64,000 nt of DNA from Sphingobium sp. (GCA_009360885.1 SPEL01000001.1:434001-498000), one strand, 5' to 3'; counted from the stretch's first letter, positions 35,630 through 45,091 are shown. The notes: generated from the sequence alone by a model not told the origin. A program made the numbers and translations.

Positions 35630-35659
35630 GGCCCGGCATTTCTGGTGGAATGTCGGGTC
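35630..35659. other. Intergenic hairpin between serA and hisZ
   Basis: GGCCCGGCATT and AATGTCGGGTC form an 11-bp stem (two G-U pairs) with an 8-nt loop, 35 bp after the serA stop. No T-run follows, so it may be a processing site or weak attenuator. Confidence 0.4.
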
Positions 35660-35730
35660 ATTTGCGGTAAAGGCTATGGCGTTAAAGCCATTTACTGTGA
35701 AAACCCCTCATTCTCCGTGAAGACATTATC

Positions 35731-36876
35731 ATGACTGTGATGCCCAAATCTGCTGGCCTGATTGCTGACGGCCTCTTGCCCGAAGGCCTGGCCGACCGTT
35801 TGCCCCCGCAGGCTGAGGCGTCTGCCCGGCTGGTACGCGATGTGCTGGATACGGTGGCGGCGCATGGTTATGCGCGGGTAATGCCGCCGCTGGCGGAGTT
35901 CGAGGAAACACTGACGACTCGCCTGCAATCTGCCGGGGCGCAAGACATGCTTCGTGCGATTGATCCGGTTTCACAGCGCACCCTTGCCCTGCGGCCTGAT
36001 ATTACCGCGCAGGTTGGGCGCATCGCTGCGACCCGGCTTGGTTCTGCACCGCGCCCATTGCGGCTTTGCTATGCGGGTTCTGTGCTAAAATTGCGCGCGG
36101 ATCAGTTGCGGCCAGAACGCGAAGCGATGCAGGTGGGTGCTGAACTGATCGGCAATGACAGCGTTGCAGCGGCCACTGAGATTGTAACCGTCGCGATAGA
36201 GGCATTGCAGGCGGCGGGTGTCACCGGCATCACCATTGATTTCAATTTGCCCCAGTTGGTGGGCGATCTGGCGGCTGGTCCGCTCCCCCTCGCGCCGGAG
36301 ATGATTGGCGCGGTGCGTGCCAGGCTGGATGCGAAAGATGCTGGCGGGCTGGTGGCATTGGGGCCGCAGGCTGCTGCTTATCTGCCGCTGATTGAGGCGA
36401 CGGGCCCATTCCATCGGGCGCTGGAACGGTTAGAGGCTTTTGGCGCTGATGGGGTTTTGGGGCAGTATATTGCCGCCCTGCGCGCCATTGCGAAGCCGAT
36501 CGATTGGGACATCACCCTCACACTGGACCCTACCGAACGCCATGGCTTTGAATATCATAGCTGGTTTGGTTTTTCGGTTTTTGCGGCGGGCTTTGTCGGC
36601 GAAATTGGTCGGGGCGGCAGCTATGCTATTCGTCATGGTGATGGACATGACGAAGCCGCTATGGGCTTTTCGCTGTATCCCGACCCGCTGATTGACGTGG
36701 GATTTGGCCGGGAGACCGCACAGTTTCTGTTTCTGCCATTGGGACATGATGCAGAGCGAGCCAAAGCCTTGCGGGCGCAAGGGTGGCGCACGGTGGCGGC
36801 GCTTTCCGCTGATGATGATGGGCGGGCATTGGGCTGCTCCCACCATCTCAATGGGGGCGAAGCTCTCGCTTATTAA
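35731..36876 (+). CDS. hisZ: ATP phosphoribosyltransferase regulatory subunit
   Basis: Histidyl-tRNA-synthetase-like regulatory subunit needed with a short-form HisG for the first step of histidine synthesis. 381 aa. Seen: GLLPEGLADRLPPQAE near the start, LRPDITAQVGRIAATRLG (class II motif 2 region), and FGFSVF/FVGEIGRGGSYAIRHG late. It lacks a tRNA anticodon-binding domain, as HisZ should. It lies between serA and purA; the catalytic hisG is not in this window. Confidence 0.93.
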   Translation: MTVMPKSAGLIADGLLPEGLADRLPPQAEASARLVRDVLDTVAAHGYARVMPPLAEFEETLTTRLQSAGAQDMLRAIDPVSQRTLALRPDITAQVGRIAATRLGSAPRPLRLCYAGSVLKLRADQLRPEREAMQVGAELIGNDSVAAATEIVTVAIEALQAAGVTGITIDFNLPQLVGDLAAGPLPLAPEMIGAVRARLDAKDAGGLVALGPQAAAYLPLIEATGPFHRALERLEAFGADGVLGQYIAALRAIAKPIDWDITLTLDPTERHGFEYHSWFGFSVFAAGFVGEIGRGGSYAIRHGDGHDEAAMGFSLYPDPLIDVGFGRETAQFLFLPLGHDAERAKALRAQGWRTVAALSADDDGRALGCSHHLNGGEALAY

Positions 36877-36986
36877 ATGCAGGCCTGACTATGTGGGGCA
36901 ATTTGGCCCCCACGCCCTGACCATGACCTTGCCTGCTGCACCAAAAGGTTTATGGAACAGGGGAACTTTCCAGCGAGGATGAATAT

Positions 36987-38276
36987 ATGGCGAATGTGAC
37001 CGTCATTGGTGCCCAATGGGGCGATGAAGGCAAAGGCAAGATTGTGGATTGGCTGGCGGAGCGCGCCAGTTGCGTCGTGCGCTTTCAGGGCGGGCATAAT
37101 GCCGGTCATACGCTGGTAATCGGCGATAAAACGTACAAGCTTGCTTTGCTGCCCAGCGGTGTTGTGCGTGGCACCTTGTCGGTTATCGGCAATGGGGTGG
37201 TGTTTGACCCATGGCATTTCCGGGATGAGGTTGAAAAAATTGCAGGGCAGGGCGTGGAAATTACCCCTGATGTGCTGCATGTGGCGGAAACTGCGCCGCT
37301 CATCCTCCCTATCCATCGTGATCTTGATGGTCTGCGTGAAGACGCATCGGGTGCGGGCAAGATTGGTACGACCCGTCGCGGAATCGGCCCCGCTTATGAG
37401 GATAAGGTAGGTCGCCGCGCTATCCGTATTTGTGATCTTGCGCATCTTGATGATCTTGGCCCGCAGATTGAACGCCTGTGCGCCCATCACGATGCCCTGC
37501 GCGCTGGTTTCGGCCACCCGCCGGTGGATCGCGATCAATTGATGGCGAATCTGCGCGAAATTGCTGATTTCGTCCTGCCCTTCGCCAAGCCGGTTTGGCT
37601 CACCCTTAACGAGGCGCGCAAGCGTGGCGACCGCATCCTGTTCGAAGGGGCGCAGGGCGTGCTGCTGGATGTTGACCACGGCACATATCCCTTCGTCACC
37701 AGTTCGAACACGGTGGCTGGTACGGCGTCCTCTGGCACTGGCCTTGGCCCCAAAGGCGCGGGTTTCGTGCTGGGTATTGTAAAGGCCTATACCACCCGCG
37801 TTGGTTCTGGTCCGTTCCCGACGGAGCAGGACAATGAGGTGGGCGAATATCTGGGTGTCACCGGCCATGAATTTGGTGTGAATACTGGGCGCAAGCGGCG
37901 CTGTGGCTGGTTTGATGCGGTGCTGGTGCGTCAATCTGCTGCGGTCAGCGGTATCACGGGTATTGCGCTCACCAAGCTCGATATTCTGGATGGTCTGGAT
38001 GAGATTAATATCTGTACCGGCTATATGCTGGATGGGCAGCGTTATGATTATCTGCCGCCCCATGCCAAGGATCAGGCGCGGGTTGAGCCTATTTACGAAA
38101 CCATTGATGGTTGGAAAAGCACGACTGCTGGTGCGCGGAGCTGGGCTGAACTTCCGGCTCAGGCGATCAAATATATCCGCCGGATTGAGGAGCTGATTGA
38201 ATGTCCGGTGACATTGGTTTCAACATCACCTCAGCGGGATGACACCATATTGGTGCGGGATCCATTTGCGGATTGA
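36987..38276 (+). CDS. purA: Adenylosuccinate synthase
   Basis: Converts IMP and aspartate to adenylosuccinate with GTP in AMP biosynthesis. 429 aa. N-terminal GTP loop [17 protein letters not shown], then [46 protein letters not shown] and the C-terminal NKXD-equivalent [12 protein letters not shown]. Complete and unremarkable; 110 bp after hisZ, and followed by a strong terminator. Confidence 0.98.
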   Translation: MANVTVIGAQWGDEGKGKIVDWLAERASCVVRFQGGHNAGHTLVIGDKTYKLALLPSGVVRGTLSVIGNGVVFDPWHFRDEVEKIAGQGVEITPDVLHVAETAPLILPIHRDLDGLREDASGAGKIGTTRRGIGPAYEDKVGRRAIRICDLAHLDDLGPQIERLCAHHDALRAGFGHPPVDRDQLMANLREIADFVLPFAKPVWLTLNEARKRGDRILFEGAQGVLLDVDHGTYPFVTSSNTVAGTASSGTGLGPKGAGFVLGIVKAYTTRVGSGPFPTEQDNEVGEYLGVTGHEFGVNTGRKRRCGWFDAVLVRQSAAVSGITGIALTKLDILDGLDEINICTGYMLDGQRYDYLPPHAKDQARVEPIYETIDGWKSTTAGARSWAELPAQAIKYIRRIEELIECPVTLVSTSPQRDDTILVRDPFAD

Positions 38277-38318
38277 AGTAGAATGAGCGGAGCCATCGGT
38301 TCCGCACAGGAATAGAAG

Positions 38319-38361
38319 AAAGGCCGGGACTTCCTCGAAGGGCGAGGGTTCCGGCCTTTTT
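38319..38361. terminator. purA terminator, probably bidirectional
   Basis: AAAGGCCGG...CCGGCCTTTTT with an inner pairing CCTCG/CGAGG gives a long hairpin followed by TTTTT on the plus strand, 43 bp after purA. The opposite strand reads TTTCTTCT after the stem, so it may also end the short minus-strand gene next to it. Confidence 0.85.
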
Positions 38362-38373
38362 ATGTGCCATATT

Positions 38374-38454
38374 CTATCTGAAAAAGAAGAACCACATTAG
38401 CAATATTACCGGAATAGGTATGCCCAGCAGCCATAATATTATGCCTTTACCCAT
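38374..38454 (-). CDS. Tiny 26-aa hydrophobic membrane peptide
   Basis: A 26-codon frame on the minus strand encodes a peptide beginning MGKGIILWLLGIPIPV and ending in four phenylalanines and Arg. The perfect ribosome-binding site AGGAGG (plus-strand 38461-38466 reads CCTCCT) lies 6 bases before the ATG, which is far better than chance for so short a frame. The peptide is one transmembrane helix with a central PIP motif. I do not recognise its function; it may be a small membrane protein or a toxin-like peptide. It lies alone between the purA terminator and rpoZ. Confidence 0.65.
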   Translation of the reverse strand: MGKGIILWLLGIPIPVILLMWFFFFR

Positions 38455-38543
38455 CCATATCCTCCTTTATTCTGGTAGATGAGAGGGTACAGATAAAGCG
38501 TTTGAAAGCTGTCTTTTGTTCCATTTCAGTGAGCGCACGCAAA

Positions 38544-38573
38544 GAAAACCCGGCCACTTTACAGCGACCGGGC
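38544..38573 (-). terminator. rpoZ terminator
   Basis: On the minus strand GCCCGG...CCGGGTTTTC forms a hairpin with a T-run, 49 bp after the rpoZ stop. Confidence 0.75.
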
Positions 38574-38621
38574 TTCTCCTCCTCCCCTGTGATCTTTTAG
38601 AAGCAGCGGTTATAGCTGTGT

Positions 38622-38966
38622 TCAGCCTTCGTAATCGCTGCCGATATTCTGGTTGCGTGGCGGGGCTGCTGCCGTCAGGCGCAGCGCCTCTGCCGACTGA
38701 GCAATATTGCCGATTTCATCAGGCGTATCGTCATCATCAATACGAACCTTCTGCAAATCGCCAATAAGCGCTTCTTGCAACTCGGTGGGCAGAACAGTTT
38801 CTTCTGCGATTTCACGCAGTGCAACAACGGGGTTTTTATCCCGATCACGGTCAAGGGTCAGTTCCGCGCCGCCCGAAATTTCGCGGGCGCGCTGTGCGGC
38901 AAGCAGAACGAGATCAAAGCGATTCGTGACCTTGTCGATGCAATCTTCGACAGTAACGCGGGCCAT
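38622..38966 (-). CDS. rpoZ: DNA-directed RNA polymerase omega subunit
   Basis: 114-aa omega subunit, which helps assemble and stabilise RNA polymerase. The N-terminus [20 protein letters not shown] and the [15 protein letters not shown] block are characteristic. The last 25 residues ([11 protein letters not shown]...) form a non-conserved tail. GGAGG precedes the start. Divergent from the TonB receptor at 39241. Confidence 0.96.
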   Translation of the reverse strand: MARVTVEDCIDKVTNRFDLVLLAAQRAREISGGAELTLDRDRDKNPVVALREIAEETVLPTELQEALIGDLQKVRIDDDDTPDEIGNIAQSAEALRLTAAAPPRNQNIGSDYEG

Positions 38967-39192
38967 CGGGCCTCCTGAATGAAAATAAAAGAGTAATCCG
39001 GGCGGCTATCAGCATGGGGGGTAAAAGTCAATGTTTTGCTGCATGCGGGCGGGTAGGGACGTATGGGAAGGTGGAATGATATGGAATATATCGATGTTGA
39101 TTTTGCACCACTGTTGCATAAATGTGACTTGCCGACCTAGGTATCATTGTCATATCTAGTCATATCTAATAGAAACAATAAAAACATTATCA

Positions 39193-39226
39193 GTAACCAT
39201 CGGTTACATGATGCATAACCATGCAT
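39193..39226. promoter_or_regulatory. Inverted repeats in the leader of the third TonB receptor
   Basis: GTAACC-ATC-GGTTAC (39193-39207) is a perfect 15-bp inverted repeat, followed at 39211-39226 by ATGCAT-AACC-ATGCAT, another perfect inverted repeat. Both are in the 5' region of the receptor gene if translation starts at TTG 39241. Upstream, TCATATCTA is duplicated around 39150-39168. Operator function is inferred. Confidence 0.4.
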
Positions 39227-39240
39227 TCAGGGAGAGAAAG

Positions 39241-41712
39241 TTGAAAATAATCAAGAATATCGCAGGGATGTCTGTGTCTGCAATTGCCCTGTTGTTTACA
39301 CAGCAAGCATATGCACAGGACGAAAGCGCGAATAGCGGTGCGGATAATTATGAAATCATCGTGACCGCGCAAAAGCGTGCGCAGTCATTGCAAGATGTCA
39401 GCGTCGCCGTTTCGGCCGTTACGTCTGATGCGCTCGTCAATGCCGGGATCAGCAACCTTCAAGATATGCAGCAGCTTGTTCCTGCGGTGACCTTTGGCAA
39501 TGACTTCAATCAGGCAAAGGTATTCATTCGCGGTGTCGGTGCCAATACGTCCACCACGGGTAGCAGCACAGGCGTTGCTCTCCATGTCGATGGTGCGTAT
39601 GTTGCCCGCGCAGAAGCGCAGTTGACGTCGCTTTTTGATGTGGAGCGCGTCGAAGTTTTGCGCGGCCCGCAGGGGAGCCTTTATGGCCGTAACGCAGTTG
39701 GTGGCTCCATTAACATCATTACCGCCAAGCCGACGGCGGAAACATCCGGCTATGCGCGCTTTGGCTATGGTAATTATAATGCGCTGACGGCTGAAGCGGC
39801 CATTTCCGGTTCGTTAGCCGATTGGTTGCGTGTTCGTGTCGCCGCCAAATCAGAATTGCGTGATGGCTATGGCGAAGATCCAGTCCACAAATGGGATGTG
39901 GATGATCTTAACCGCAAGATGGTACGCGGTCAGGCGCAGATTTTATTCTCTGATCGGGCAGATTTGCTCTTGTCAGCGGAATATTTCCGTCAAAAGGACA
40001 ATAGCGGCGCAGTCCATTATTATGGCGACGCCTTCCCGGGTGTTGCGCGTTTGCAACCGCTGGCTCCTGCTGGCATCGCTAAGGACCCGCGCGATCTGGG
40101 CAGTGATGAGCCGCCTTCGGTTGATACGAAGAGCCAGTCTTATACCGCGACCCTTAACTGGGAACTGAGCGATAATTTCTCGATTTCGAATATCGCCAAC
40201 TATCGTGATTTCAAAACTCAGCTGATTCAGGATTTGGATATTTCCTCAACCGTCAGCACATTGCCCAATGCCACGACCATGCAGACCCGCACGGTTCAGG
40301 CCAAGCAGTGGAGCAATGAATTTCAGGTAAAATATGATGGCGACATCATGAATGCGGTTGTCGGCCTTTATTATTTCGGCGAGCATCAGCGCCCGCGCGA
40401 TCAGGTTGGTTACAGCACCAGCGGTGATCTTCCGAGCACGCTTACCTTCTTTAATACGAAACCCGTTCGTATTGATGGCCGGATGGAAGCGCCGGGCTAT
40501 TTCTCGCTCGCTGATGCGCTGGATTTGTGTGATTTTCCGGCGGGTACGATTCCCAACCGTGTCTGCGTTAAATCCCGCCTGAACACCGAGGCATATGCTG
40601 CCTTTGGCCAGTTGAACTTCGACCTTGAAAAAGCGCTGGGTCTCAATGGCCTTACGCTGAAGCTGGGGGGTCGTTATAGCCATGAAAAGGTATCGACAAC
40701 CAACCGCAGCATGGTGATGACAGCCAATGCTAACCCGGCTGCTGCCACTGGCATCGTGCAGGTTGGCACGGATGCTGATGTCAGTCAGGGCGGCACCTAT
40801 AACGAAAAGACCTTCAAAGACTTCACCCCGGAAATCGGGCTGAGCTGGAAGCCCAATAATGATATGTTGTTTTACTACACATATTCTGAAGGGTTTAAGG
40901 CTGGTTCCGGCGAAAATGCAGCGTTCAGCAGCACAATCGTAAAGCCGGAAACGATGAAGAACCACGAAGTGGGTATGAAGCTTGACCTGTTGGATCGTAA
41001 GCTGACCTTCAACATTGCTGGCTATTATTACAAGCTCAACGATTTGCAGATCAATAAAACGATTGGTGGCGGCCCTACCGGTTATACGACCATTTTCGAA
41101 AATGCCGCAAAGACTGAGGCCAAAGGTATCGAAATTGACTGGATGCTGCGCCCGGTTCATCGGGTTCGCCTGTCTGGTGCTGTTTCCTATACCGATAGCA
41201 AATATAAGGACTTTGTGACGCTTGATCCGCTTGATCCGCGTAACGTGGATCAGCCGGGGCAGCCTCGTTACGATCCGGTAACTAATCCTTCCCCGACGGC
41301 TTTTGGTGCGCCATGTCTGGATGGAACGGCGAATGTTACTGGCTGCTACAGCCAGCTTTCCGGCAACGCGACACGCAACTCGCCGAAATGGGCGTATAAC
41401 GTCCATGCCGAAGTTGATGTGATCGATGGGCCGGTTGGCGTTGTCACTCTGTCGGGCGATATGTCGGGCAAGAGCAACGTCTACTTCACCGAGTTTAACC
41501 GTCTGAGCGAAGGCGCAAAGGCGTATCAGATTTATGATGCCTCGCTGCGCTGGACATCGGCCAAGAAAGACCTGACGGCATCGCTGTGGGTTAAGAATAT
41601 CGCGGATACACTGCGCGCCAGCTCTAGCTTTGCGATTTCGACGGGGCGTGTCATCGGCGCGACATGGTTGCCGCCACGGACCTACGGCCTGACGCTCGGT
41701 TACCGTTACTAA
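39241..41712 (+). CDS. TonB-dependent outer-membrane receptor, probable TTG start
   Basis: 823-aa receptor. GGGAGAG lies directly before TTG 39241, and translation from there gives a clean signal peptide (MKIIKNIAGMSVSAIALL...AYAQ); the ATG codons at 39208/39211 have no ribosome-binding site and would add a spoiling charged extension. TonB-box-like NYEIIVTAQKRAQ, plug motif VEVLRGPQGSLYGRNAVGGSINIITAKP, barrel ending YGLTLGYRY. No STN domain and no sigma factor next to it. The ligand is unknown; a monocistronic gene ended by its own terminator. Confidence 0.92.
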   Translation: MKIIKNIAGMSVSAIALLFTQQAYAQDESANSGADNYEIIVTAQKRAQSLQDVSVAVSAVTSDALVNAGISNLQDMQQLVPAVTFGNDFNQAKVFIRGVGANTSTTGSSTGVALHVDGAYVARAEAQLTSLFDVERVEVLRGPQGSLYGRNAVGGSINIITAKPTAETSGYARFGYGNYNALTAEAAISGSLADWLRVRVAAKSELRDGYGEDPVHKWDVDDLNRKMVRGQAQILFSDRADLLLSAEYFRQKDNSGAVHYYGDAFPGVARLQPLAPAGIAKDPRDLGSDEPPSVDTKSQSYTATLNWELSDNFSISNIANYRDFKTQLIQDLDISSTVSTLPNATTMQTRTVQAKQWSNEFQVKYDGDIMNAVVGLYYFGEHQRPRDQVGYSTSGDLPSTLTFFNTKPVRIDGRMEAPGYFSLADALDLCDFPAGTIPNRVCVKSRLNTEAYAAFGQLNFDLEKALGLNGLTLKLGGRYSHEKVSTTNRSMVMTANANPAAATGIVQVGTDADVSQGGTYNEKTFKDFTPEIGLSWKPNNDMLFYYTYSEGFKAGSGENAAFSSTIVKPETMKNHEVGMKLDLLDRKLTFNIAGYYYKLNDLQINKTIGGGPTGYTTIFENAAKTEAKGIEIDWMLRPVHRVRLSGAVSYTDSKYKDFVTLDPLDPRNVDQPGQPRYDPVTNPSPTAFGAPCLDGTANVTGCYSQLSGNATRNSPKWAYNVHAEVDVIDGPVGVVTLSGDMSGKSNVYFTEFNRLSEGAKAYQIYDASLRWTSAKKDLTASLWVKNIADTLRASSSFAISTGRVIGATWLPPRTYGLTLGYRY

Positions 41713-41750
41713 GGTAGAGGTTGCGAAAGGCAATTCATACAGAAAAGAGA

Positions 41751-41777
41751 GGGGCGGGAGAAATCCTGCCCCTTTTT
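41751..41777 (+). terminator. Terminator of the third TonB receptor gene
   Basis: GGGGCGGGA-GAAA-TCCTGCCCC followed by TTTTT, 39 bp after the receptor stop codon. The GAAA loop makes this a very stable hairpin. Confidence 0.9.
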
Positions 41778-41829
41778 ATGTGCGTTGTAACTTCATGCTT
41801 GCCGCCTGTCGGGGGTCTAGCGGTGGGCT

Positions 41830-42402
41830 TCAGCCCTGACGCGCGGTGATGAGGTAACAGGGTGGAATGTTCACCCAATGACGGCGACTGCGCACATCGG
41901 TGAAATGTCGGCGTAGCATTGGCACTACAAAGCGCGAATATTGGTAAATCAGAAACGCACCATCAGGGGCCAGAGATTGGGCTGTCGCCGCGACAATATC
42001 GTCTCCGACACCTTCTGGCAGAGTTGAAAAAGGGAGGCCGGAAAGCACATAATTAGCCTGCTGACCGGGGGCATATTTCTCTAATATATCTTTCACATCT
42101 GATGCTGACCCATGCACCAATGTCAGGCGCGGATCTTTGGCAGATGCGCCCAGATGGTCGATAAAATCACGGCAGGTATCAATCGCGATCAGTCTGGCAT
42201 CGGGGCGTAACCGCTTCAGTATCGGATAAGTAAAAGTACCGACGCCGGGGCCATATTCCACAAAAACATCAGCTTTGCTCCAGTCCACCTCGGACAGTAG
42301 CGCATCAATCGCCTGACGGGAGGTGGGAATTACAGAACCAACCATTTTAGGGGAGCGAAGGAACTGACGGAAAAATTTCAGATTTTCGGAAAAACTATGC
42401 AT
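41830..42402 (-). CDS. SAM-dependent methyltransferase, PmtA-like
   Basis: 190-aa class I methyltransferase. The start FFRQFLRSPKMVGSVIPTSR and the SAM motif VEYGPGVGTFTYPILKRL match the rRNA-adenine-dimethylase-like phospholipid N-methyltransferases (PmtA type) that convert phosphatidylethanolamine to phosphatidylcholine. The conserved LSGLPFSTLP and the C-terminal WVNIPPCYL are also of this group. It could be a PmtA or a related methyltransferase of unknown substrate; no lipid-synthesis neighbours support either. Convergent with the TonB receptor gene. Confidence 0.75.
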   Translation of the reverse strand: MHSFSENLKFFRQFLRSPKMVGSVIPTSRQAIDALLSEVDWSKADVFVEYGPGVGTFTYPILKRLRPDARLIAIDTCRDFIDHLGASAKDPRLTLVHGSASDVKDILEKYAPGQQANYVLSGLPFSTLPEGVGDDIVAATAQSLAPDGAFLIYQYSRFVVPMLRRHFTDVRSRRHWVNIPPCYLITARQG

Positions 42403-42564
42403 GGGCGGCGGACGATTTCTTTTTAGATGATAAGGCGCATGGGCATGCCTTACAGGTCTGCCTATGACGGACTATCATCTTATCCATATGCGGGGAATCA
42501 GCAAAGCTGAAAACGGCCTGTCGCTGCTTGTATGCGCCAGTGGGAAATATCGGCATGAGGCAGA

Positions 42565-42636
42565 TAAAAAAGGGGCCAGCCGAAGCTGACCCTTGAAAGT
42601 TTATTTAGGAGAGGATGCCTGAAAGGCACCTCCTAT
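42565..42636 (-). ncRNA. Candidate small RNA with its own terminator
   Basis: On the minus strand a strong hairpin (TAGGAGGTGCC pairing with GGCA...CTCCTA, loop about TTTCA, 42611-42636) is followed by a single-stranded AT-rich linker and then GGGTCAGC-TTCG-GCTGGCCCC with a UUCG tetraloop and TTTTTT (42565-42593). No minus-strand gene lies upstream for this terminator to serve: the next gene to the right is the plus-strand LysR gene. Hairpin, linker and terminator resemble a short trans-acting sRNA of about 70 nt, and the linker-side arm contains the anti-ribosome-binding-site-like sequence ATCCTCTCC. I could not define a promoter. Confidence 0.5.
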
Positions 42637-42846
42637 GTGCATTGCCACATGATTTTGTGCAAGTGCGAAGGCGTGGTTTTTACATGCAAACTTTGCAACT
42701 AAAAAATACTATCTCTTGCCCAATCTTTCATTCTGCTGATCGTAGTGAATTCATGCTGCCTGATGACAGCGATGTTATCCCCATTGTCGTTTTCCGCGAA
42801 TTAAGGCATGACAATGCTATCAATATAGCGAGCGGAAACATCATAC
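42637..42846. other. Intergenic region, no gene seen
   Basis: Spacer upstream of the LysR gene. A plus-strand frame is open from 42615, but it has no homology-like content and overlaps the real LysR start in another frame. No coding gene is supported; the promoters of the LysR gene and of the candidate small RNA should be here. Confidence 0.5.
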
Positions 42847-43728
42847 ATGCGGCGTTTGCCCCCTTTAACGGCGCTGGAGGCCTTTGTTCAGGTGGCGCGG
42901 CTTGGCTCAGTCAAAGCTGCGGCGGAGGAACTGGCTCTGTCTACTCCAGCGCTCAGCCGCCGGATTCAGGCGTTGGAGCGTTATGTCGGAAGGCCGCTGT
43001 TCGAACGCCGCCATCAGGCGCTGGAGATCAACGCAGACGGGTTGATGCTGCTCAATGATATTGCGCCTGCACTGGATGCAATGTCAGTTGCGGTTGAAAA
43101 GCTGATGAATGGCGGGAATCAGCTCCGGCTGCGGCTGGCTGTCATGCCGCTTTTTGCGTCGCAGCGGTTGCTTCCTATGCTGGGGGAGTTGCGGCAGGCC
43201 TATCCCATGCTGCATCTTGAGATTGAAACTACCCCTCATGCTGTTGCCCGGCTGGGTGAGGGGCTGGATGCGGCGATCGTACTGGCCCGGGAAACGGATC
43301 CTGCTCTTTATTCGCAGGAATTGGGTCGCGAATATATTTATCTTTTTGGTAGTCAGGATCGGCTGGAGAAAAATCCTGTCCACACTATTGATGATTTGCA
43401 GAATCAGATTTTGCTTGTCCACCGTGATATGCCCACCATTTTCGATGACTGGAAAAAGGGTGTCGGGCAGGAAGCCGTTCAGCCAATGGCGATTGATACC
43501 TATGATTCGGGCAATCTGATCTTAGAGGCAACGGCGCAGGGTTTGGGGATTGCGGTCATGCTCGCCAGCCATTTTGATCATTCACAGGATGAGCGGTTGG
43601 TGCGTCTGTTCGATGCTGATGTAGAAAGCCCTTATCGTTATTATTTTGTATGCCGGCCGCGCGCGCTGCAGAATCGCGCCGTACGCATCTTCCATGACTG
43701 GCTGTTGGGGCATAATAAAACGGCTTGA
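42847..43728 (+). CDS. LysR-family transcriptional regulator (GcvA-like)
   Basis: 293-aa LysR regulator with the GcvA-type N-terminus MRRLPPLTALEAFVQVARLGSVKAAAEELALS and HTH through TPALSRRIQALERYVGRPLFER. The effector domain (residues 90-290) is complete (RLRLAVMPLFASQRLLPML; AVMLASHF). It has no obvious divergent partner; the nearest genes are the candidate small RNA and a diguanylate cyclase. The target is unknown. Confidence 0.88.
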   Translation: MRRLPPLTALEAFVQVARLGSVKAAAEELALSTPALSRRIQALERYVGRPLFERRHQALEINADGLMLLNDIAPALDAMSVAVEKLMNGGNQLRLRLAVMPLFASQRLLPMLGELRQAYPMLHLEIETTPHAVARLGEGLDAAIVLARETDPALYSQELGREYIYLFGSQDRLEKNPVHTIDDLQNQILLVHRDMPTIFDDWKKGVGQEAVQPMAIDTYDSGNLILEATAQGLGIAVMLASHFDHSQDERLVRLFDADVESPYRYYFVCRPRALQNRAVRIFHDWLLGHNKTA

Positions 43729-43898
43729 TATTCGGAATATTTATTACCGTGATTTGCTTTGTATAGAATTATTATAATATCATGATTATAAAGCATTTTT
43801 CTTTTATGTGATTTTTGAGATTTGATAGCGCGCAGCTACGAAAAGTTTACTCCTTTGTCTTATGTATATTACATCAAGGCAGATAGTAGGCAGCACCA

Positions 43899-45044
43899 AT
43901 GAATGCGCATGTCGGGTTAGGGAAAAGACTTTCTCTCTGGGTTCAGGGAATAGCAGTTGATGAAGGCAATGGTGAAGCAGAACTAATAAGTTCACGAGAG
44001 GCTTCCCGCTATCGTTCCAGCCGGGAAGTGGAGAGGCGGCGCCAGCTTTACGATGATATTGGCGGCTTCTTATTTGCACATGATCTGGATTTGACGCCGG
44101 TTAATTTCGGGCTGGCGCATGATTATCTGACCGGCAATGATCGGGGGATAGAGACTGCGATCAAAGCGATATTGGCGCAACATGGTCAGATCACCAATGG
44201 TCTGGCAGAGAAAATCGTCACAGAGCGTAATTCAGGTGAACTGACGGCTGAGGGGCTGAGTAATCTGCTGGATACTGTGGAGCAAAATCTCATGCATTTT
44301 GCTCACCTTGTTGACGAATCAAGAGTTTCCGCCAGTGATTATGGTGATGCTCTGCAGGCCAGTGTCACGGATATGGACGGTGAACAGACGCCTGAGCAGA
44401 TAGTGTCGGCTCTTATGGGCCTGACGCGCATCATGCTGGATAAGACGCGTCAGGTGGAAACGGAGATGCGCGACAATCAGAAACGCACCCATGCTTTGCA
44501 GCGGAGTCTGGAAACCGCACGCAAAGCGGCTGAACAAGACCATTTGACGGGGCTGCCGAACCGGCGAGCCTTTGAGGCTTTGCTGAAGGCCGAGGTCATC
44601 AAGGCGAAAGAAAATCATGAATCTCTTAGTGTCGCCATTTGCGATATTGATAATTTCAAGCAGGTGAATGACGCGCATGGTCATGATACTGGCGACCGGG
44701 TACTGAAATTCGTAGGGTCTCTCTTTACCGAAATCACGAATGAGAAATGCCATGTCGCCCGCCACGGCGGAGAGGAATTTGTCATGCTGTTGCGCGGCAA
44801 AACCATCAGCGAGGCTTGTGCGGTCATTGATGAAACGCGTGAAGACCTTGCCTCACGCCATCTGGTTGACCGCGAGAGCGGAGAGCCGATGGAGCAGATC
44901 AGCTTTTCAGGTGGGGTAGCTGATATATTCGGCTATTCCAGCCCCAGAGATGCGTTAAAGGCGGCAGATAAAGCGCTTTATCTGGCAAAGGAACATGGCC
45001 GCAATCGTGTCTATATTGCGCCCAGACCGGGGGATGAGGCATAG
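43899..45044 (+). CDS. Diguanylate cyclase (GGDEF domain)
   Basis: 381-aa protein with an N-terminal helical region of about 205 residues of unknown type (no clear PAS, GAF or membrane segment) and a C-terminal GGDEF domain (about 210-370): DHLTGLPNRRAF, VAICDIDNFKQVND and the active-site loop RHGGEEFVMLL. It would make cyclic di-GMP from GTP. The inhibitory RxxD site that usually lies five residues before GGEEF is absent. Predicted cytosolic, with a coiled-coil-like linker (EMRDNQKRTHALQRSLETARKAAE) just before the catalytic domain. Confidence 0.92.
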   Translation: MNAHVGLGKRLSLWVQGIAVDEGNGEAELISSREASRYRSSREVERRRQLYDDIGGFLFAHDLDLTPVNFGLAHDYLTGNDRGIETAIKAILAQHGQITNGLAEKIVTERNSGELTAEGLSNLLDTVEQNLMHFAHLVDESRVSASDYGDALQASVTDMDGEQTPEQIVSALMGLTRIMLDKTRQVETEMRDNQKRTHALQRSLETARKAAEQDHLTGLPNRRAFEALLKAEVIKAKENHESLSVAICDIDNFKQVNDAHGHDTGDRVLKFVGSLFTEITNEKCHVARHGGEEFVMLLRGKTISEACAVIDETREDLASRHLVDRESGEPMEQISFSGGVADIFGYSSPRDALKAADKALYLAKEHGRNRVYIAPRPGDEA

Positions 45045-45091
45045 CCGATTTTACCCGGTTGACCGGTTTTCCAATATGCCATCCGTAATAA

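Noticed and set aside
36873-38063. 396-codon open frame on the strand opposite purA
   Set aside because: It is a mirror of the purA coding sequence with no recognisable domain or ribosome-binding site.
40246-41733. 495-codon open frame opposite the third TonB receptor
   Set aside because: Shadow of the receptor's codon pattern; its translation has no family features and the receptor is certain.
42615-43058. 147-codon plus-strand frame upstream of the LysR gene
   Set aside because: It overlaps the LysR start in another frame and shows no domain.
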